This document shows positions 1-13,530 of a DNA stretch of 64,000 nucleotides, piece by piece. A program made the position numbers and the translations under genes. Below the pieces are notes generated by a model. It was not told the origin of the DNA, did not search any database, and saw only the letters and a program-made list of their open reading frames with translations. The stretch is from Campylorhamphus procurvoides (taxonomy: Eukaryota > Chordata > Aves > Passeriformes > Dendrocolaptidae). The DNA is taken from positions 1,295,744 to 1,359,743 of the forward strand of contig WBMV01005979.1 in the NCBI GenBank assembly GCA_013396655.1, given 5' to 3'. Every line of letters starts with the position of its first letter. Position 1 is the first letter of the stretch.

Positions 1-3000
1 TTAATACTGAAAGATAGAAGAAGAAAAGGAAAAAAAATCAAAGAATGAAGGAGACACCTAGAAAACTTTCAGAAACAGACAAATGATTCTGAGGTATATA
101 AGAACTCAAGAAAGGGAACATGAGACAGCAGGATATTTCAAGGACAACTAGAATAAAGAAAGAGTCTAAGGTTTAGCTTTTGGATGCACGCTATATAGTA
201 GCAGCTGCAGTTTGCAATTCAAATTAATGCAAAACAGACATATAACCTGTCTGCAAAGAAAGGCAGGTGAAGGTATTTTGAACAGCAAACATTCTTCTTT
301 TTAAAATCTGCTTTACCTCACTTCTAATCAAAGGCACTCCACCCTGGCTAATCCACAAGATGCCCCCAGTGTCCCTTATGCTTGGCAGCTTTGAGAAAAT
401 CATTGCTTAAATCAACCCAAAAAGATTATTAAAAGTAGTTCAAACTGAGATTTCCCTCTCCATTCACTTGATAACTAAATGTCTCTTACAGTTTTAAGCT
501 ATTAAAACTCAGAGGAGTTTTATTTAAAAGAAGTTTGTGAGATCCAACATTTAATGGAAAACCAAATCCACTAGAATAACTGATTTGGGAGAGTCAATCA
601 GCCTTTACTTAACGTGAGTTTTATTTTCAGTAAAATCCTCTGAATTCAAAACCCTGTAAAGGTTTGCTGGTTCCAGTGGGAGCATACTAGTCTTCTGCCT
701 TGCTTTCTGAGATTAAACTCACTTAGATAATTTCACACCCATTTGCATTCATTTTTGTCAACGTGTAAAGTACCGTACCCTGTCCTCAAGTCCCCAGAGA
801 TTTCTTTGGTCTTGTCTAGAATTCAGTTCTAGGAAGAAGCTTGATTCCCTTGGCAGCCTTCTCAAGAAAAATCCCCTGCTTGTAAGCAGATGGTCTGACC
901 ACCTTCAAAAATTGCGGGGATAAAAAGTGAGAGAAAGTATTTCAGAAAATTTAGGAACAAACTGTGTGATATACACCTTGTCACATACCATTAACCACTG
1001 GCATCAGGAAAACAGTCTCAAAAGAGTCTGATTTATTTCTTAAAATATCTAAACTATCTTCAGAGCACTGCTGTCTTCACTCAGGACAAAGGAAGTATTT
1101 TCGCCTACTGGTGATTGTATTAGTTTTTGAATCTGATTGAGCCAGAGCATTCTGCCCCCATGAGCTGGCACACAGTACTGGGGACATAAATTCAGAACAG
1201 ATTAAATCATTACTTCCTACAGGATTCAACAAATTAGTTTCAAGCTTAGAGAGGAGTGAAGGAGGAAAGAGGCAGAATACATGGTACAGCACTGATTTAA
1301 TACTATGTAATACGGTTGTCCCTGAAGATCCTCAGAGATCAAGTCTCAGTCCAACTTCGAAAATCCACAGAAGAAATCCTCAGACTCCCAGAGTGAGGAA
1401 ACTGAATTGCATTTCCAACTACTGTGTATGACAGAGATCATCTAAGAAAGAATTCTTCTACAGGTAGAGACCTGGATTCATCTTAATTAACTTGATGAGC
1501 ACCTGAAAGTATGTCATTGCCCTAGACTTGCTTTCTGCAGAAAACAAATCATGAGAGGCAATTTCAGAACAAATAGGTAGAATATTCAGACATTTGTATT
1601 TCTTGTCACTCACTGCAAACAACAGCAACGTGTATGGCTTATGAAGCTGGAAAGCATTGGACGTAAGATGCTTCAGAGTTTACTGCAGTTTCAGAAAATG
1701 AGTTCATAAAAACTTAATTAGAAAAACAAGGTAAAAAATTGGGTTGTCAGTACGATTTCCTGAACTGTCAGTAATTTTTAAATTATTTTGCCAGTATCAA
1801 TTCTTTTGTAGTGTTTGAAAAATCTTGACTCCTATAAATGAAAGAATTCGTTTTCAGAGAATTCAGCAACAGAATATTTACGAAGTTTGCCATCCCAATG
1901 TTCATCATTCACATAAGAATTTTCTTCTACACAACAGCTTGGCAAAAAGGTGATGAATAGAAAACTAAGTGGAAAGAAATATGTAATCAAGGACATACTT
2001 TCACTAGGTCTCATGTGGCTGTTTAAGCTTGAGTTTAAGTTACCATCATTTAGTTTACTAACAACTTTTTTCAGAAGAGACATTGCCAAGATTTTCCAAG
2101 CGTTTGTGTAAGAATTCAAGGCCAAACAATCCAAGGGTAGAATTTTACAAAAATACTTACACTAAAAAGAAAATATTTAAATTTAATAAGATACATGCAG
2201 AGTTAAGAATTTTTCCTATTAATGGTATAATTCAATTTCTTAGGAAAGAAATTCATATTCTACAAAAAACTGAGAGGAAAATGTGGTTGGTTTTTTTCCT
2301 TTAGATGATGCTTACAATTATTCTAAATGGCTAGAAATTCCTAATCCTCTTGTAACAACTAGTTTTAGAAGGAAAAGAAACAACCCAGCAATTCCATCAT
2401 TCACTATTCTTTTTTTACAGTCTTATTACACCATACCACTTAAAAGAAAGGAAATACACACTTACTCCTGTCAACAAAATAAAGTATTACTAACAGTAAC
2501 AGCTTCAGAGTAAAGATAAAATCATCCCAGGGAAAACAACAGTTTGACAATATTCACTGTAAAATCTTCAACCTATTGATCTCATTTCATTCCAAGTCAT
2601 GAAATATGGTAACTTAACAGGAAGGGGCAGAACAGAGGAAGTTTAGGATGACTACTGTTTGAAAACATCACAAAAGGATCTCAGCTGTTCACAGAGAACT
2701 TATTTGGTCCTGGAGAATGCTTCTTACCGAGCAGTGGAAACTCTTCAATATCGACCAGTAATTTCATGCCTGTCTCCACAAAACAATTGTACAGCATCCT
2801 CAGAGAAATCTGCAAGCACTTCTCCAAGCTCACTTTTGAAACAAATGAGAAAAAAAAAAAAGAATAAACCCACAAAACCTCACAAACAAAACTCCTCCCA
2901 ACAAGATGGTTTAATTGGGAATGTTTCCATTTGCTTTTCTTCTCCTCCCCCACTGGCCAGTAATATACGAATCTGAATTTAACTGAATGAGAAGCTCTTC

Positions 3001-6000
3001 TTGGTTATATTGTACATTTAAGCAACAAAGCCAAGTCCAGATGTAGAGGAAAATGACACTTGTTCTAGTAACAGTTCTGAATTACCACACCATCTCCTTT
3101 CCACTGATAAACACTTTCTCACACTTAGACAATATGAAACTCTACCTTGAGGAGCTGGAAATTACTTTTCCTTATCAAAGGTTTCTGACAGTACATAAGC
3201 TCTCTAATGAGTAGCTGGATACCCTTAAAGACACCAAGATCAACTTATGTGATATTTCAAGAATTTTGAAGCAGATTGGCAAGTTTTCAGTCTCATCCAT
3301 CTAATAACAGCTCTTCTTTTGCACAGCCAATCCCAAGGTCTCAGAACATGGCATCTTCTCTTCTTAATTTTTAAAGTCAGTCTACAGTTCCTGCCGAATG
3401 CCAGTTAGCAACCATGGAAACACCTATTGTGAGACAGCTTTTGGAGACACAGCAACACAGTTGTCAGTCTCAGCTTAATAAGAACTGACCCTAGACAAAT
3501 GAATGAACACACTGCTTTCAATTAGGAATGTGCTTCTGTTCAGTCCTTTACAGAGAACCTTATTTGAGTAACAATTAAAACTGTTAGTCAATGTCATAAC
3601 ATGACATCAAAACAGCCTACCCAGAGACACAAGAGTTCAAGGACCATCACAGCTCTCCTCTTACACCAACTGCCAGAAAATTGTCTACCCTAGCACAAAT
3701 AATTTTGAAACAGTTTTTTATGTTTTTCTTAACATACAGTCTAAGGTGTAACAGAAGTTGACTTTTCTCAACAGTAATTGTAAGAATCTTCCAAGACCCC
3801 CAGAGCCCATCACAACTTGCTGAGACAGGCAATTTCCAGTTATCAATCTTTTGTCTTTTCCTCAGTATTGAGAAAAAAGTTCTCATCTTTTTAATCCTTT
3901 CCCAAAATCTGTTTCAAAACACCAAAGTCAGAAGTGACAGATCATACAGAGGAAGAAAAAGCAGGGTTTTGATTAATTATACTGCAGGCAGGAAGGAAGT
4001 ACATTACAAGCTAGAGATACGCTCTTTGGTGGTTTTTTTTAAGCGTCTCTCATTGCTATATAACATGATGGTCTGTCAGCATCATCCAGAAAATTCATGT
4101 TTAAATTTCTCAGGTTTAAAATCCTAAATTTCATTTAAAATTCACATTTAAAATAAGCAGCACAGGTATCTTCTGAGGGGTATGCCATCTAGCATTTGCA
4201 CTAGAAGCCCTTTCGGAAGGAACAGCTTGTGCAGTGTAAGCACAAGGGGTTTCAGGTCCCCAGATGGTAGTGCAATATTAAAGTACTCAAAAGCTGTTGC
4301 TCCCCTGTTAGAATGCTTGAGTGAGTAGCAGAAGCCGTTTTACTTCATGTTTTCTTGCAATTAATCATTATCTGCACAGCTACATCTCACAGAGAATTCA
4401 CTATGGTTCTCTGGTCAATCAACATCGCCCCTGTGTGCCTGTGGCTGGCAGGGAGCTCCAAAGCCTTCAACAAAAGAAAGAAGATAAGTTACTGTGCTGA
4501 GAGATATTCAGAAGATGCATTCAAATTTTTCCTATTTTGAAAAATGTGGACAAGAAGTACTATTTTGAGTGGATTGCAGCTACAATTGAAGAACAAATAA
4601 AAATAACATGCATGACCAGTCACCCTTAAAATTAAATGCACTTTCTATAGTGAGTGGAATTGATTACAAACACTGATGTGAATCAAAATTACAGAGCACA
4701 CACAAAACAAGTCACTTGCTTCACATAAATTTTATTTTGTTTAATGTTCATTTTGTCTAGACTGTTGTACAATACACACTTCTCAAACACTGAGTAGAGA
4801 ATGTCATTCTGTGAATGACACCTACCTTCCTTTATGTAGGTATTTCCATACCAAGGACAATCCAGGTCTAGAGAAAGACATTTGAAATCTTTAATGCATC
4901 CTACAAAATGGTAGGTTTGGCCAAGAACTTATTATAGAACATCAAATGTTTTTTCACTTGTTAAGAACAAAACAATAAAAAACACATGCTCCGTTTAGGT
5001 GTAGGTGCAAACAGTTGCTTTTGTTTCCTTAAGAGAGTATTTTCTTACAACAGTAGTATTCCTTTTTAAAAACCAAGTTATCATGTCTATCATGTTTGTT
5101 TGCATCATAACATACCCAGTTTTGAGTGGGTTTTCGCTAAAAAACAAAAGCACATTCCACTCAATGAAGAAGCTTCAAGCTTTTCAGCGCTGTGAAGTTC
5201 CCTTTCCTTGCAGCCACAAATTTACATCCTATACTTCACACATATACATAAACAAAGGTATACATCTTTAAATAACTGGCTGTATTTCATATCTGTAAAG
5301 GTAATTTGATTTGAAATAAAATATTTATTAAAAAAACCCAACCAACACACAAAACAGATAGTGACTTTTATTCTGGTATCTCAGCCACTGACCATTTATC
5401 TGTCTGGAGTCAAATCGACAGCATAATACATAAACTGAAAAATCATTTGCATTATTGCATCTTGTTAAGCTAAGCAAACCACCTGTTCAAATAAATAGGT
5501 CCTATTATAATCCAGATGTTTGTTCTGCCAAAAGCAAATGGAGGACTTAAAAGGTAACAAAGCACTGTTGTCCAACCTTTAGTCTTTGTCTAAACATGCT
5601 AATTATAAATACCTAATAAAAATACACATAACATTTCTAAATATGGTACCATTTCACAGTTTCACTGTTAAGTGTGACCTTCATTAGTTTTCCCCCATTT
5701 TAGTCATTGGTGTTGTTCTAGAAGTGCACCAAGCAAACAGCAACCAGAAAACTGAGCTTGCAACAAAGCAACTGGGCTCTATCTCCACATGCAGCTTGTA
5801 TCCTCGATGCTTACATTGTGTGTCCACACACTGCATTTTACAAACCCATATTTTAACGCACATCAAACAAAAAATGCCACCTTCTGTTAAGGAAAGCTTA
5901 GAAATCAAACTGCAACAGTGCAGCTACAGTAAAGCAAGATACATTTTAGCCATGAGAAAGTGTTTCTTCTCTGCACAAGTGTGTGATAATATTAATGGTC

Positions 6001-9000
6001 AACACTGGCAACAACTTTTCATGCACTTACGCAACGTCTTAATCTAAAAACTGAATAAAGTTCATAGTAAGAGCATGCCCTCATTATCTGTATTCCTACA
6101 GACAGTCATTAAATCTACTCATTGTATTTTAATTTTCTTTACATGGCAAAGTTAGTACTGAAAACACTTCAAGATTTCCCCTTGGAAAGCTTTTGATTTT
6201 GGCCTGAGCTCCTAAGACTGTTAAACACTTCAGAGGGTCCCACCATCTAAAATCCATCAGCATGTTATAGGGAAGCAATTCTCTTTCCTTCTCTAGGGTA
6301 CAAACAGCATCAGTACCAGCAGAAACATAAGTATACCCATAAAAATATACGTAAACTATTCTAGACATGGTATGAAACCTATCCCGCTCTGAGGAATCAT
6401 TAATAATTGAACTGCAAAAGTATCCAAAATGCAGGCCACTGATGTGCTTTACAATCAGATTGTAGTTGTATGCTATGCCCCTTTTAGCACAAATTAAATT
6501 ATATTCTAAATTTGACAAACTGTGAAGTCAAAATACAGATTCTGATGTATTATAAGCAAATAAAAGTAAACCACTAGTCACTCTGTTTGTAATAAGGAGA
6601 AACACATTTTAACAAAACTAAATTACAGGCATGAAGTCCAAAATAAATACCTACCCAATATTGGAAAAAATCAAGTTTTAGTCCCTGAACTGCTACTGTT
6701 TCCTTGGGGTTTTTTGCAGGTTCAGTTTGTTCCTTCTTTTGTTTTGACTTCCCACTTCCCCCACTCCTTTCGTCTGTTATTCCAGCATTAAAAAATTGAA
6801 ATGGCTACTACAACACGCCTACTTAATCAAGCCTCTAGACTTCTAAGGAACACTCACAAAGCATCATATGCACAAAAAATTTCTGAATCTTCCAAAATCA
6901 AGAAGGAACTTTTGGGATGGGGAATCAACCAGGAGATAAGAGAGTTTTCTTACTTTCCTCAGGTTCTGATTGTCCAAACACTACCTCTCTCATCAAGGCA
7001 AGCTCTTTGTCATCACTTTTTATAGGCCATCATTTAAATTCCTTTTAACTGAATATAATATGTTTTAACATCTTTTAGAGATACAAATCAAAACATCACA
7101 GCGAACAAGGCTGTTGCAGGGAGAGCATTAAAGCTTTTTCTCAACACCTAGTGTCAGTATGGGATAAGCACCTAACTTGGATGCCCAGTTAAGACTGACT
7201 CCTGCTACTTCCTTTTCATTAGCACAAGGCATCTAATTATAGCATCCAACAACAGTATACACACCACACTGTCCACCTGCACTAGCAATACAGAGGACTC
7301 AGGTCAATTTTTGCCATGGATGGGCAAGTCTAGTGTTGGCCTCCTAAAATAAGTCAGAGACAACTGTACAGAATAGCCTTTCTTCAAGTTATATTCCCAA
7401 AGAATATTCCCAGGAGAGATTTATTCTCTTATCCTTACAGTAAATTAATTTTCTTGACTCAGAGCTTTAAGATTTTATTGCTTTTTAAGTTGGCAATGAA
7501 AGATTTAATCAGAGATTTGTTAGATTTAGCCACCGAACACAGGCTTTTCCAGAATGTTCAAAGCTCCAGCAGGAGTCACAGTAGAAGCTCCCAACTACAA
7601 ATACTACTAGAAAAATTCTGAATTTACCATAGACTTCCTCCCAGTAATAATTCACTGCTTGAGTTTACCAAAAAAGAAATCCATCATCATATCCCCACCA
7701 CCATCTGGGAGATCAGGCTCTTGGCAGAGAAAAATGGAGCAGCAATTGCCTGGCATGAGAGGAAATCAATGATGTCCCCACGCAGGGGTGAGCAACAGGC
7801 TGCTCCTGCAGAGCACAGGATCATTCATTTCCCTTTCTGCCAGCAAAGCTGCTTTGTACAAGCCACAAACCATTGTACTTGGAAGACACACACAGCCCTT
7901 CCCCTAAACTCTGACTACCAGTAGGGTTAGACAGCAAGATACATAACTGCACAGGTGTATCCAAAAAGGGAAGAAGGGTGGAGACAGCAGTCTCTTGGGA
8001 GAGCTTCTAGGCACAAGGGCTTTGGGTTACAACGTAGGTAAGGAGTGTCCCAGTACACCACTGATTTAAGCTCATCTCAAAGCCCATGAGCTGAGAAAGG
8101 ATGCAACTGAGCTATCCTATCAGAGCCAAGAAAACTTGGTCTTCCTTTTCCCCCCAGTAGCAGAATAGCACTATACACTTTCAGGAATTAAGAGCTCTAA
8201 AACAGGTATAAAGGGGTTTTTTTTGTTGTTTAAAGGGGATTTTGGAATATAAAAAGATACAAATTAGCACATTATCTGGGAGACAATAGGCCACACTGGC
8301 ACCTTTCCAGGCTGTCCTACTTCATAGCTAAACTATAAGTTTATTTACATATACACTACAAAACAACATATGCATCCTTTTTATATTGAGAGGTTTTGCA
8401 GGAACCCAAATAATCATTCTGTCAATGTGATAGCAGAGACCACCACCGATCTCTGTAGCTTTAAAATCCCAAGTCGTTCCTCAAATTTATTACTCTTATT
8501 GCTCCCTGGAATGTAAGACAAGGTAAGGAAGGACAGGAGTTGAGAGTTTCCCCTGACACACATTTTACCTTTGCTGCAGACAAAAAGAATTTCACATTCA
8601 CATTTGGCTCCAGGTCAAAGTTCCCAACAAACTCGCAGTAATGGGATCATTAGAGGCATGTATACAGTCATCAAGAACTAGACTACTGTCTATAACTGGT
8701 GTCAGAGGTTACTGACACAAAAGAGCAGATGGAATAGACTTCTGGTCAAGCCAGACTTGGCCCCAGTTTGAACCAGTGCTCTAAATAAACAGCTTGTCCA
8801 TTAAACAGCCCTCTCTGAGATCAGAGGGTACTGCTGTAGCTTTTTCCAGAGCTATGCCTGCACATTAGCCTCAGTAACTGCAGACTTGTTAGGACACCAC
8901 CAGATCTAGTTGAGAATTTACCTGTATCAAGCAGCATCCCCTAACCCTAACCCTACACTTTGCTGCATATCTGTGAATCATTGGATCTAGAATCTGTAAA

Positions 9001-10014
9001 ACACAGCTTTATTACAGAAGAAATGCCATGGTCTCTAGCAGCTCTAGCTTCTCAGGGAGACTGTTCATCTTTCTACCCACATTTTACACCTCTATAATTT
9101 CTTCAGTTTAATAAGTTAAATCTGTAAATGCAAATATCTGCCTTATTTCTCCAGAGTCACCATTGCTCTAAATCAATTCAGGTCATTCTGAAATTAGCCT
9201 TGCCCTTCACCAGGTTAACAGCTTCTCCAGTTTTGCTATAATTAATGTACATAGACAAATTACAAATAAAGTGAAAGACAAAAAATATGTAGGATTACTT
9301 TGTAGTAATTTTGTCATGTCCCTCCATCCCCAAGTTCAGTAAGAAACCTCTCAAGAATCTCACTGTACTGCAATTTAATAAGTCAGCAAAAAAGAGACAT
9401 TGCTTCAAAATATTTCATAGAAGAAAGAATATGTAACCTAAATGAAATTCTTCAATAAATGTGAACACCACACATAACCCTACCTGTTTTCCTGCAAAAG
9501 GGAAAAAACTTACTCATTTTCTAAGCTTGACCCTTCTTCATTGTCCATGCTAGATGCAATAAGATTCATCACTTAGTCACTCTGGACAGCAATAGGCCTG
9601 CATTTATCACTGTGGAATGTGTCCTCACTGTTTGTTCTCAGAGTTTATAGAAAGCCAAGTACAATGACTCATAAAACTGCTGCAAGAAAAAGCTGAAACA
9701 AGTTAACAGAATGAGCTTCTTTAAAGTGACATCCTTCATCCTACATTTCCGGCATGCAGAGCCAAAACCACATCACACTTTGAACTGACAGATTTAGCAC
9801 TATTATTTATCATAAATGGCAAGACCTTCACTGAGGCCAAGTAATGATTCACCATATTCCTGAACTGCTAACAGATTTTAAGTACACTGAAAGCAGTAGG
9901 AGGCCTGGTTGTATGTTCTAGAGAAAAGGGATTTTTTTACTAAGGTACCATTCTTTTCCATTTGGAAAATTTTATTTTCTTCATGCTGAGAATGGTCATC
10001 ATGAAAATTCTTAC
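1..10014 (-). other. DCLK1: DCLK1 intron 3 (5' part only)
   Basis: This stretch follows the splice donor at 10014-10013 and belongs to the intron after the second coding exon. The next exon should begin with the human-like peptide VMCLQDFFGDDD. I looked for its reverse complement and did not find it, so the intron runs past position 1. The sequence is AT-rich. I recognise no gene or mobile element in it, only A/T runs and a 16-bp telomere-like repeat at 8939. Open frames here, such as 129 codons at 6129-6518 on the minus strand, resemble no family I know. Confidence 0.85.
8939..8954 (+). repeat. Short interstitial telomere-like repeat (CCCTAA)2.7
   Basis: The sequence reads CCCTAACCCTAACCCT, a little under three copies of the vertebrate telomere unit in C-strand orientation. 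It lies alone within the DCLK1 intron with no degenerate copies beside it. It may be a chance match or a trace of a repaired break. Confidence 0.6.
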
Positions 10015-10361
10015 CTGTTTTCCATCTAGCGTGTATAAGCGTTTAACCACCCCTGAATCCAGCTTGATGGCATCAGTTATATCAGTAAGAACCTGTTCAA
10101 ATGAGTGTGCTGTCTTCTTGTTGAGCAGAATCCGGACTGCTTTCCGTGGTTTCACTCCACTCCTGATGATAGTGACTAGTTTAGGCCTAATGAAATCCTT
10201 ATTCTCTTTTGCATCTGGAGCACCTCCTTTAGCAGTGGCAAGAGATGGCACTGAACGAGAAGTGGAAGTTGTCTTAACATTCACTGACCAGTTTGGGTTT
10301 ACATTCTTTGTGTACTCCAGTTTCTTGAAGGGTTCTATGGAACCACATACATAACTTTCCC
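10015..10361 (-). CDS. DCLK1: DCLK1 second coding exon: linker and most of DCX domain 2
   Basis: Doublecortin-like kinase 1 is a microtubule-binding serine/threonine kinase of neurons and some epithelial cells. This 347-nt exon finishes the glycine codon split with the previous exon (G|GG) and then encodes 115 residues, about 127-241, from [13 protein letters not shown] to YTLDGKQ. It holds the end of DCX domain 1, the inter-domain linker and most of DCX domain 2, including [20 protein letters not shown], the usual start of that domain. The acceptor is a pyrimidine tract ending TTTCTGCAG and the donor is AACAG|GTAAGA, in phase 0. The linker differs from human as I recall it ([11 protein letters not shown] against GSPSEVRENKD), while the domain core looks identical. 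The exon is intact with no frameshift. Identity is near certain. Confidence 0.97.
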
Positions 10362-11351
10362 CTGCAGAAACAAAAGGGAAAGACCAGCAAGTCAGACTAG
10401 AGAGGAAGGGAAAAAAAGGAGAATGCAAAAAAGTACAAAATCAAATCCTTCTCAAATCATTAAACATTATTCTTATCACTCTTGATATACAGTGCATAAA
10501 ATATTGATCTCTTCCCTTCTCAGATCCTACAGACTATAAAATGTATTTTGAAGATCAGTCTTCAGCTAACCATTCAAGAAATGCTGGTAACAAAACCCCT
10601 TGAAAGCAGCAGTTTTCTTTCCAGGAAACACCATTTGCAGTGGGGATCACTGCTGTCAGTAAATAGTGTTCATATTTCATCAGCTGCCCAGCCCAGCACA
10701 TTCTCACAGTACTTCCTGAGCCTTCATGCTTAAATGGCCCACTCCTAACAAAAGAGCAGGCCCCAAACACTTCAGAGGAAATAATATGAAATGTTACCAG
10801 AAACAATAGAGTACAAAAAAACCTTCCATTAAAAGATTGCTCAAAGTGTCACAGGAGATTTGTTAAAATTTGATTATTAAAGCTTTAAGTAGCACAAACA
10901 CAGGATATGTATAGGCAAGAAATCTCACAATGTTATTTTACTGACTCAATATATAATATTGGGGGAAAGGAAGGCAAAGAGTAGTAATTACAGACTTCTC
11001 ATCACAACAAATTTACCATACTTAAAAGAAAAACACTGGGTATTAGTTCACATTTCTACTGGAACATTATCTACAATAAAATATTTTCACAAATACCACA
11101 CCCACACAATTTCTGGGGAACTAGAGGACAACCAGAAAACACCAGCACATCCGTGTTGATTAACACCTGAATCCAGTCCAGCTGAAGGCTGCTGTGAAAA
11201 GACCACCTGCGTAGGTGCTCCCAACCTTTCCCTTGAGCTTGACTATGTGTCTGCTCTGCCAGTAGCATTGGGTGAGTTGGATCAGCTCAATGATCTGGTT
11301 GAATATAAAGACAATACTAATTTTGCAACCACCTGATCATTCTCTGACTTT

Positions 11352-11432
11352 AAAAAAAAAAAAGAAAAGAAAGAAAAGAAAAAACAACAACAACAAAAAC
11401 CCAAACAAAAAGAAAACAAAACAAAAAAACCA
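11352..11432 (+). repeat. A-rich low-complexity tract
   Basis: About 80 bases composed almost only of A with interspersed G and C (AAAAG, AAC and AAAAC units). It lies 270 bases beyond the 3' end of the neighbouring minus-strand CR1. It is not that element's tail, because CR1 ends in short tandem repeats rather than poly(A). Confidence 0.85.
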
Positions 11433-11702
11433 ACCTCAAAGGACACAATACAAGATCCAGCAAGACCACACCTGCTGGCAGCCTGCAGTTACACTCTATT
11501 ACAAATAATGTAAAAATCCTATCCTGAACAATACCACAAAGATATCTGAGATCTTTTAATTCTTCTGGGTTCAGTAGTTCACTGTATGCTAAGAACACAC
11601 AGGCTTTCACTATAGTAGTTTAGCTCAGGGTAATATAATAAAACCAGAACAAAACTCAGTGATGCACCTCCTATGCCAAAAAACACATAAGAATGAAAGA
11701 TA

Positions 11703-12890
11703 CTCACGAAATCATGGGACATCCTGAGTCGGAAGGGACCCACTAATATCATTGAGTCCAACCCTTAGCCCTGCACAGGACCATCCCCAAGAGTCACATC
11801 AGGTGCCCCAGGGTATCGTCCAAGCACTCCTTGAGCTCTGCCAGGCTTGGTGCTGTGACCACTTCCCTGGGGAGCCTCTTCCAGTGCTTTCATGTTCCGG
11901 GTGAACAACCTTTTTCTAATATCCAGCCTAAACCTCCCCTGACACCTCAGGCCATTCCCTCAAGTCCTGTCACTGGTCACCACAGAGAAGAGATCAGTGC
12001 CTGCTCCTCCTCTTTCCCTCACAAAGAAGTTGTAACTGCCATGAGGTCTCCCCTCAGTCTCCTCTTCTCCAGGCTGAATACACCAAGTGCCCTCAGCCAC
12101 TCCTCATACAGCTTCCCCTCCAGGCCCTTCACCATCTTTATTTCCCTCCTCTGGATGCTCTCTAAGAGCTTAATATCTTTCTTATATTGCAGCGCCCAAA
12201 ACTGCACACAATATTCAAGGTGAGGCCGCCCCAGGGCAGAGCAGAGCAGGACAATCTCCTCCCTCTCCCAGCTGGCAATGCTTTGCCTGATAATCCCCAG
12301 GACATGGTTGGCCCTCCTGGCTGCCAGGGCACTGCTGACTCACATTCAACTGGCCAGCAACCAGGACCTCCAGGTCCCTTTCCACAACACTGCTTTCCAG
12401 CATCTCATTCCCCAGTCTGTACAAACATCCAGGGTTGCCCCATCCCAGGTGCAGAATCTGGCATTTTCCCTTGTTGAATTCCCCTTCCTTGCTGGTGATT
12501 GCCCAGCTCTCTAATTTGTCAAGGTTTCTCTTCAGGTCTTCCCTTCCTTTAAGGGAGTCAACAGCTCCTCCCAGTTTTGTGTCATGTGCAAACTTGCTCA
12601 GTATCCCTTCCAGTCCTGTGTCCAAATCATTTAAGAAGATGTTAAAGAGCACAGGGTCTAAGAATGAGCCCTGTGGAGCCCCACTAGTGACAGGTCATCA
12701 GTCTGATGTCACCCCATTCACTGTTACCCTCTGTGCTCGACCTGTGAACCAATTGCTCACTCACCAAATGATGAGTTTATCCAGCTGTGCTGGACATTTT
12801 GTCAGAAGGATCCTGTGAGAGACAGTATTGAAAGCTCTACTGAAATCCAAGATGACATCAACTGGCTGCCTTTGACCAACTATTCCTAGT
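11703..12890 (-). mobile_element. CR1 LINE, 5'-truncated, about 1.2 kb (reverse transcriptase C-terminal part and 3' UTR)
   Basis: On the minus strand the deduced protein runs through CR1 reverse transcriptase hallmarks: FSRAFNTVSHRILL near 12840, then DLDTGLEGILSKFA with the catalytic block drifted to AHDTKLGG, NKGKCQILHLGWGNPG and SSVVERDLEVLVAG. After a frame break comes [16 protein letters not shown], then KMVKGLEGK and [11 protein letters not shown]. The 3' part matches the usual CR1 end (a stretch related to AGGCTGGATATTAG, then TTGGACTCAATGAT and GGGTCCCTTCCGACTCAG). The start is cut within the reverse transcriptase, as is usual for CR1. Several frameshifts separate the open pieces, and the expected aspartate pair reads HD, so it is dead. 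It sits in reverse relative to the window and in the same orientation as DCLK1. Confidence 0.96.
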
Positions 12891-13502
12891 GATCCCTACA
12901 CTAATGAAAGAGGACTCACAGTTCAATTATTAAAAGTAGTATTTAAAATTTACTTCTGAAAATAAATTTCAAGGTTTCAAGGCACCCAGCCCAATCCCAC
13001 AAATATACAGCACATAAGGAATGCAGGCTGATGCAGAGTCACCACAGTTAGAAATGGAGGTGTGGAACACTGGGACTTGAGACTTGGATGCAAGGGAGAT
13101 TCAAGTTTGTTGGCACTGTGCTCAAAAGGTGAGACAATAACACACTGTATAGTGATTATCAAAATGACAGTGGGAAAAGTCCAAAAGGACAGAGAACTCC
13201 GAGCAACGTGAAAATGGACCACTGAGCAGAAAAAATACAGACAATGACAGCACAGGATAAAAAAAGAATCATAAAATGAGCTTTTGTTTTCCTTTTTTTT
13301 TAAAGCATTACTTTAAAGCAGAAATATAATATAGATTGGAAGATGAAGTAAGACACTCCAGTGCTTACTGCTCATTGTGTAAATTCAAGTTAATTGGCAC
13401 TTTGCAATAAAATTCAAAAATCTTTAAGAATCTAAGAACACTTACATCAACCCTACAAGAGATAAAAGTGAGCTTTTTGTTTTAGCCACTGTATATACAC
13501 AA

Positions 13503-13530
13503 GATAGATAGATAGACAGACAGACAGATA
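13503..13530 (+). repeat. GATA/GACA compound microsatellite
   Basis: Three GATA units are followed by GACA units and a final GATA, about 28 bases in all, within DCLK1 intron 2. It could be polymorphic in length. Confidence 0.9.

Noticed and set aside
6129..6518. 129-codon minus-strand frame in intron 3
   Set aside because: No domain and no splice-site support. The length is plausible by chance in a 64-kb window.
1..10014. Next DCLK1 exon (VMCLQDFFGDDD...)
   Set aside because: I searched by eye for its reverse complement and found none. The following intron is large in human, so it should lie outside the window.
9962..10354. 130-codon plus-strand frame across the DCLK1 exon
   Set aside because: It is antisense to a clearly identified coding exon and has no family resemblance of its own.
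11831..12818. Plus-strand frames of 130, 96, 78 and 127 codons
   Set aside because: They are the antisense of a CR1 LINE whose minus-strand reading gives recognisable reverse transcriptase motifs.
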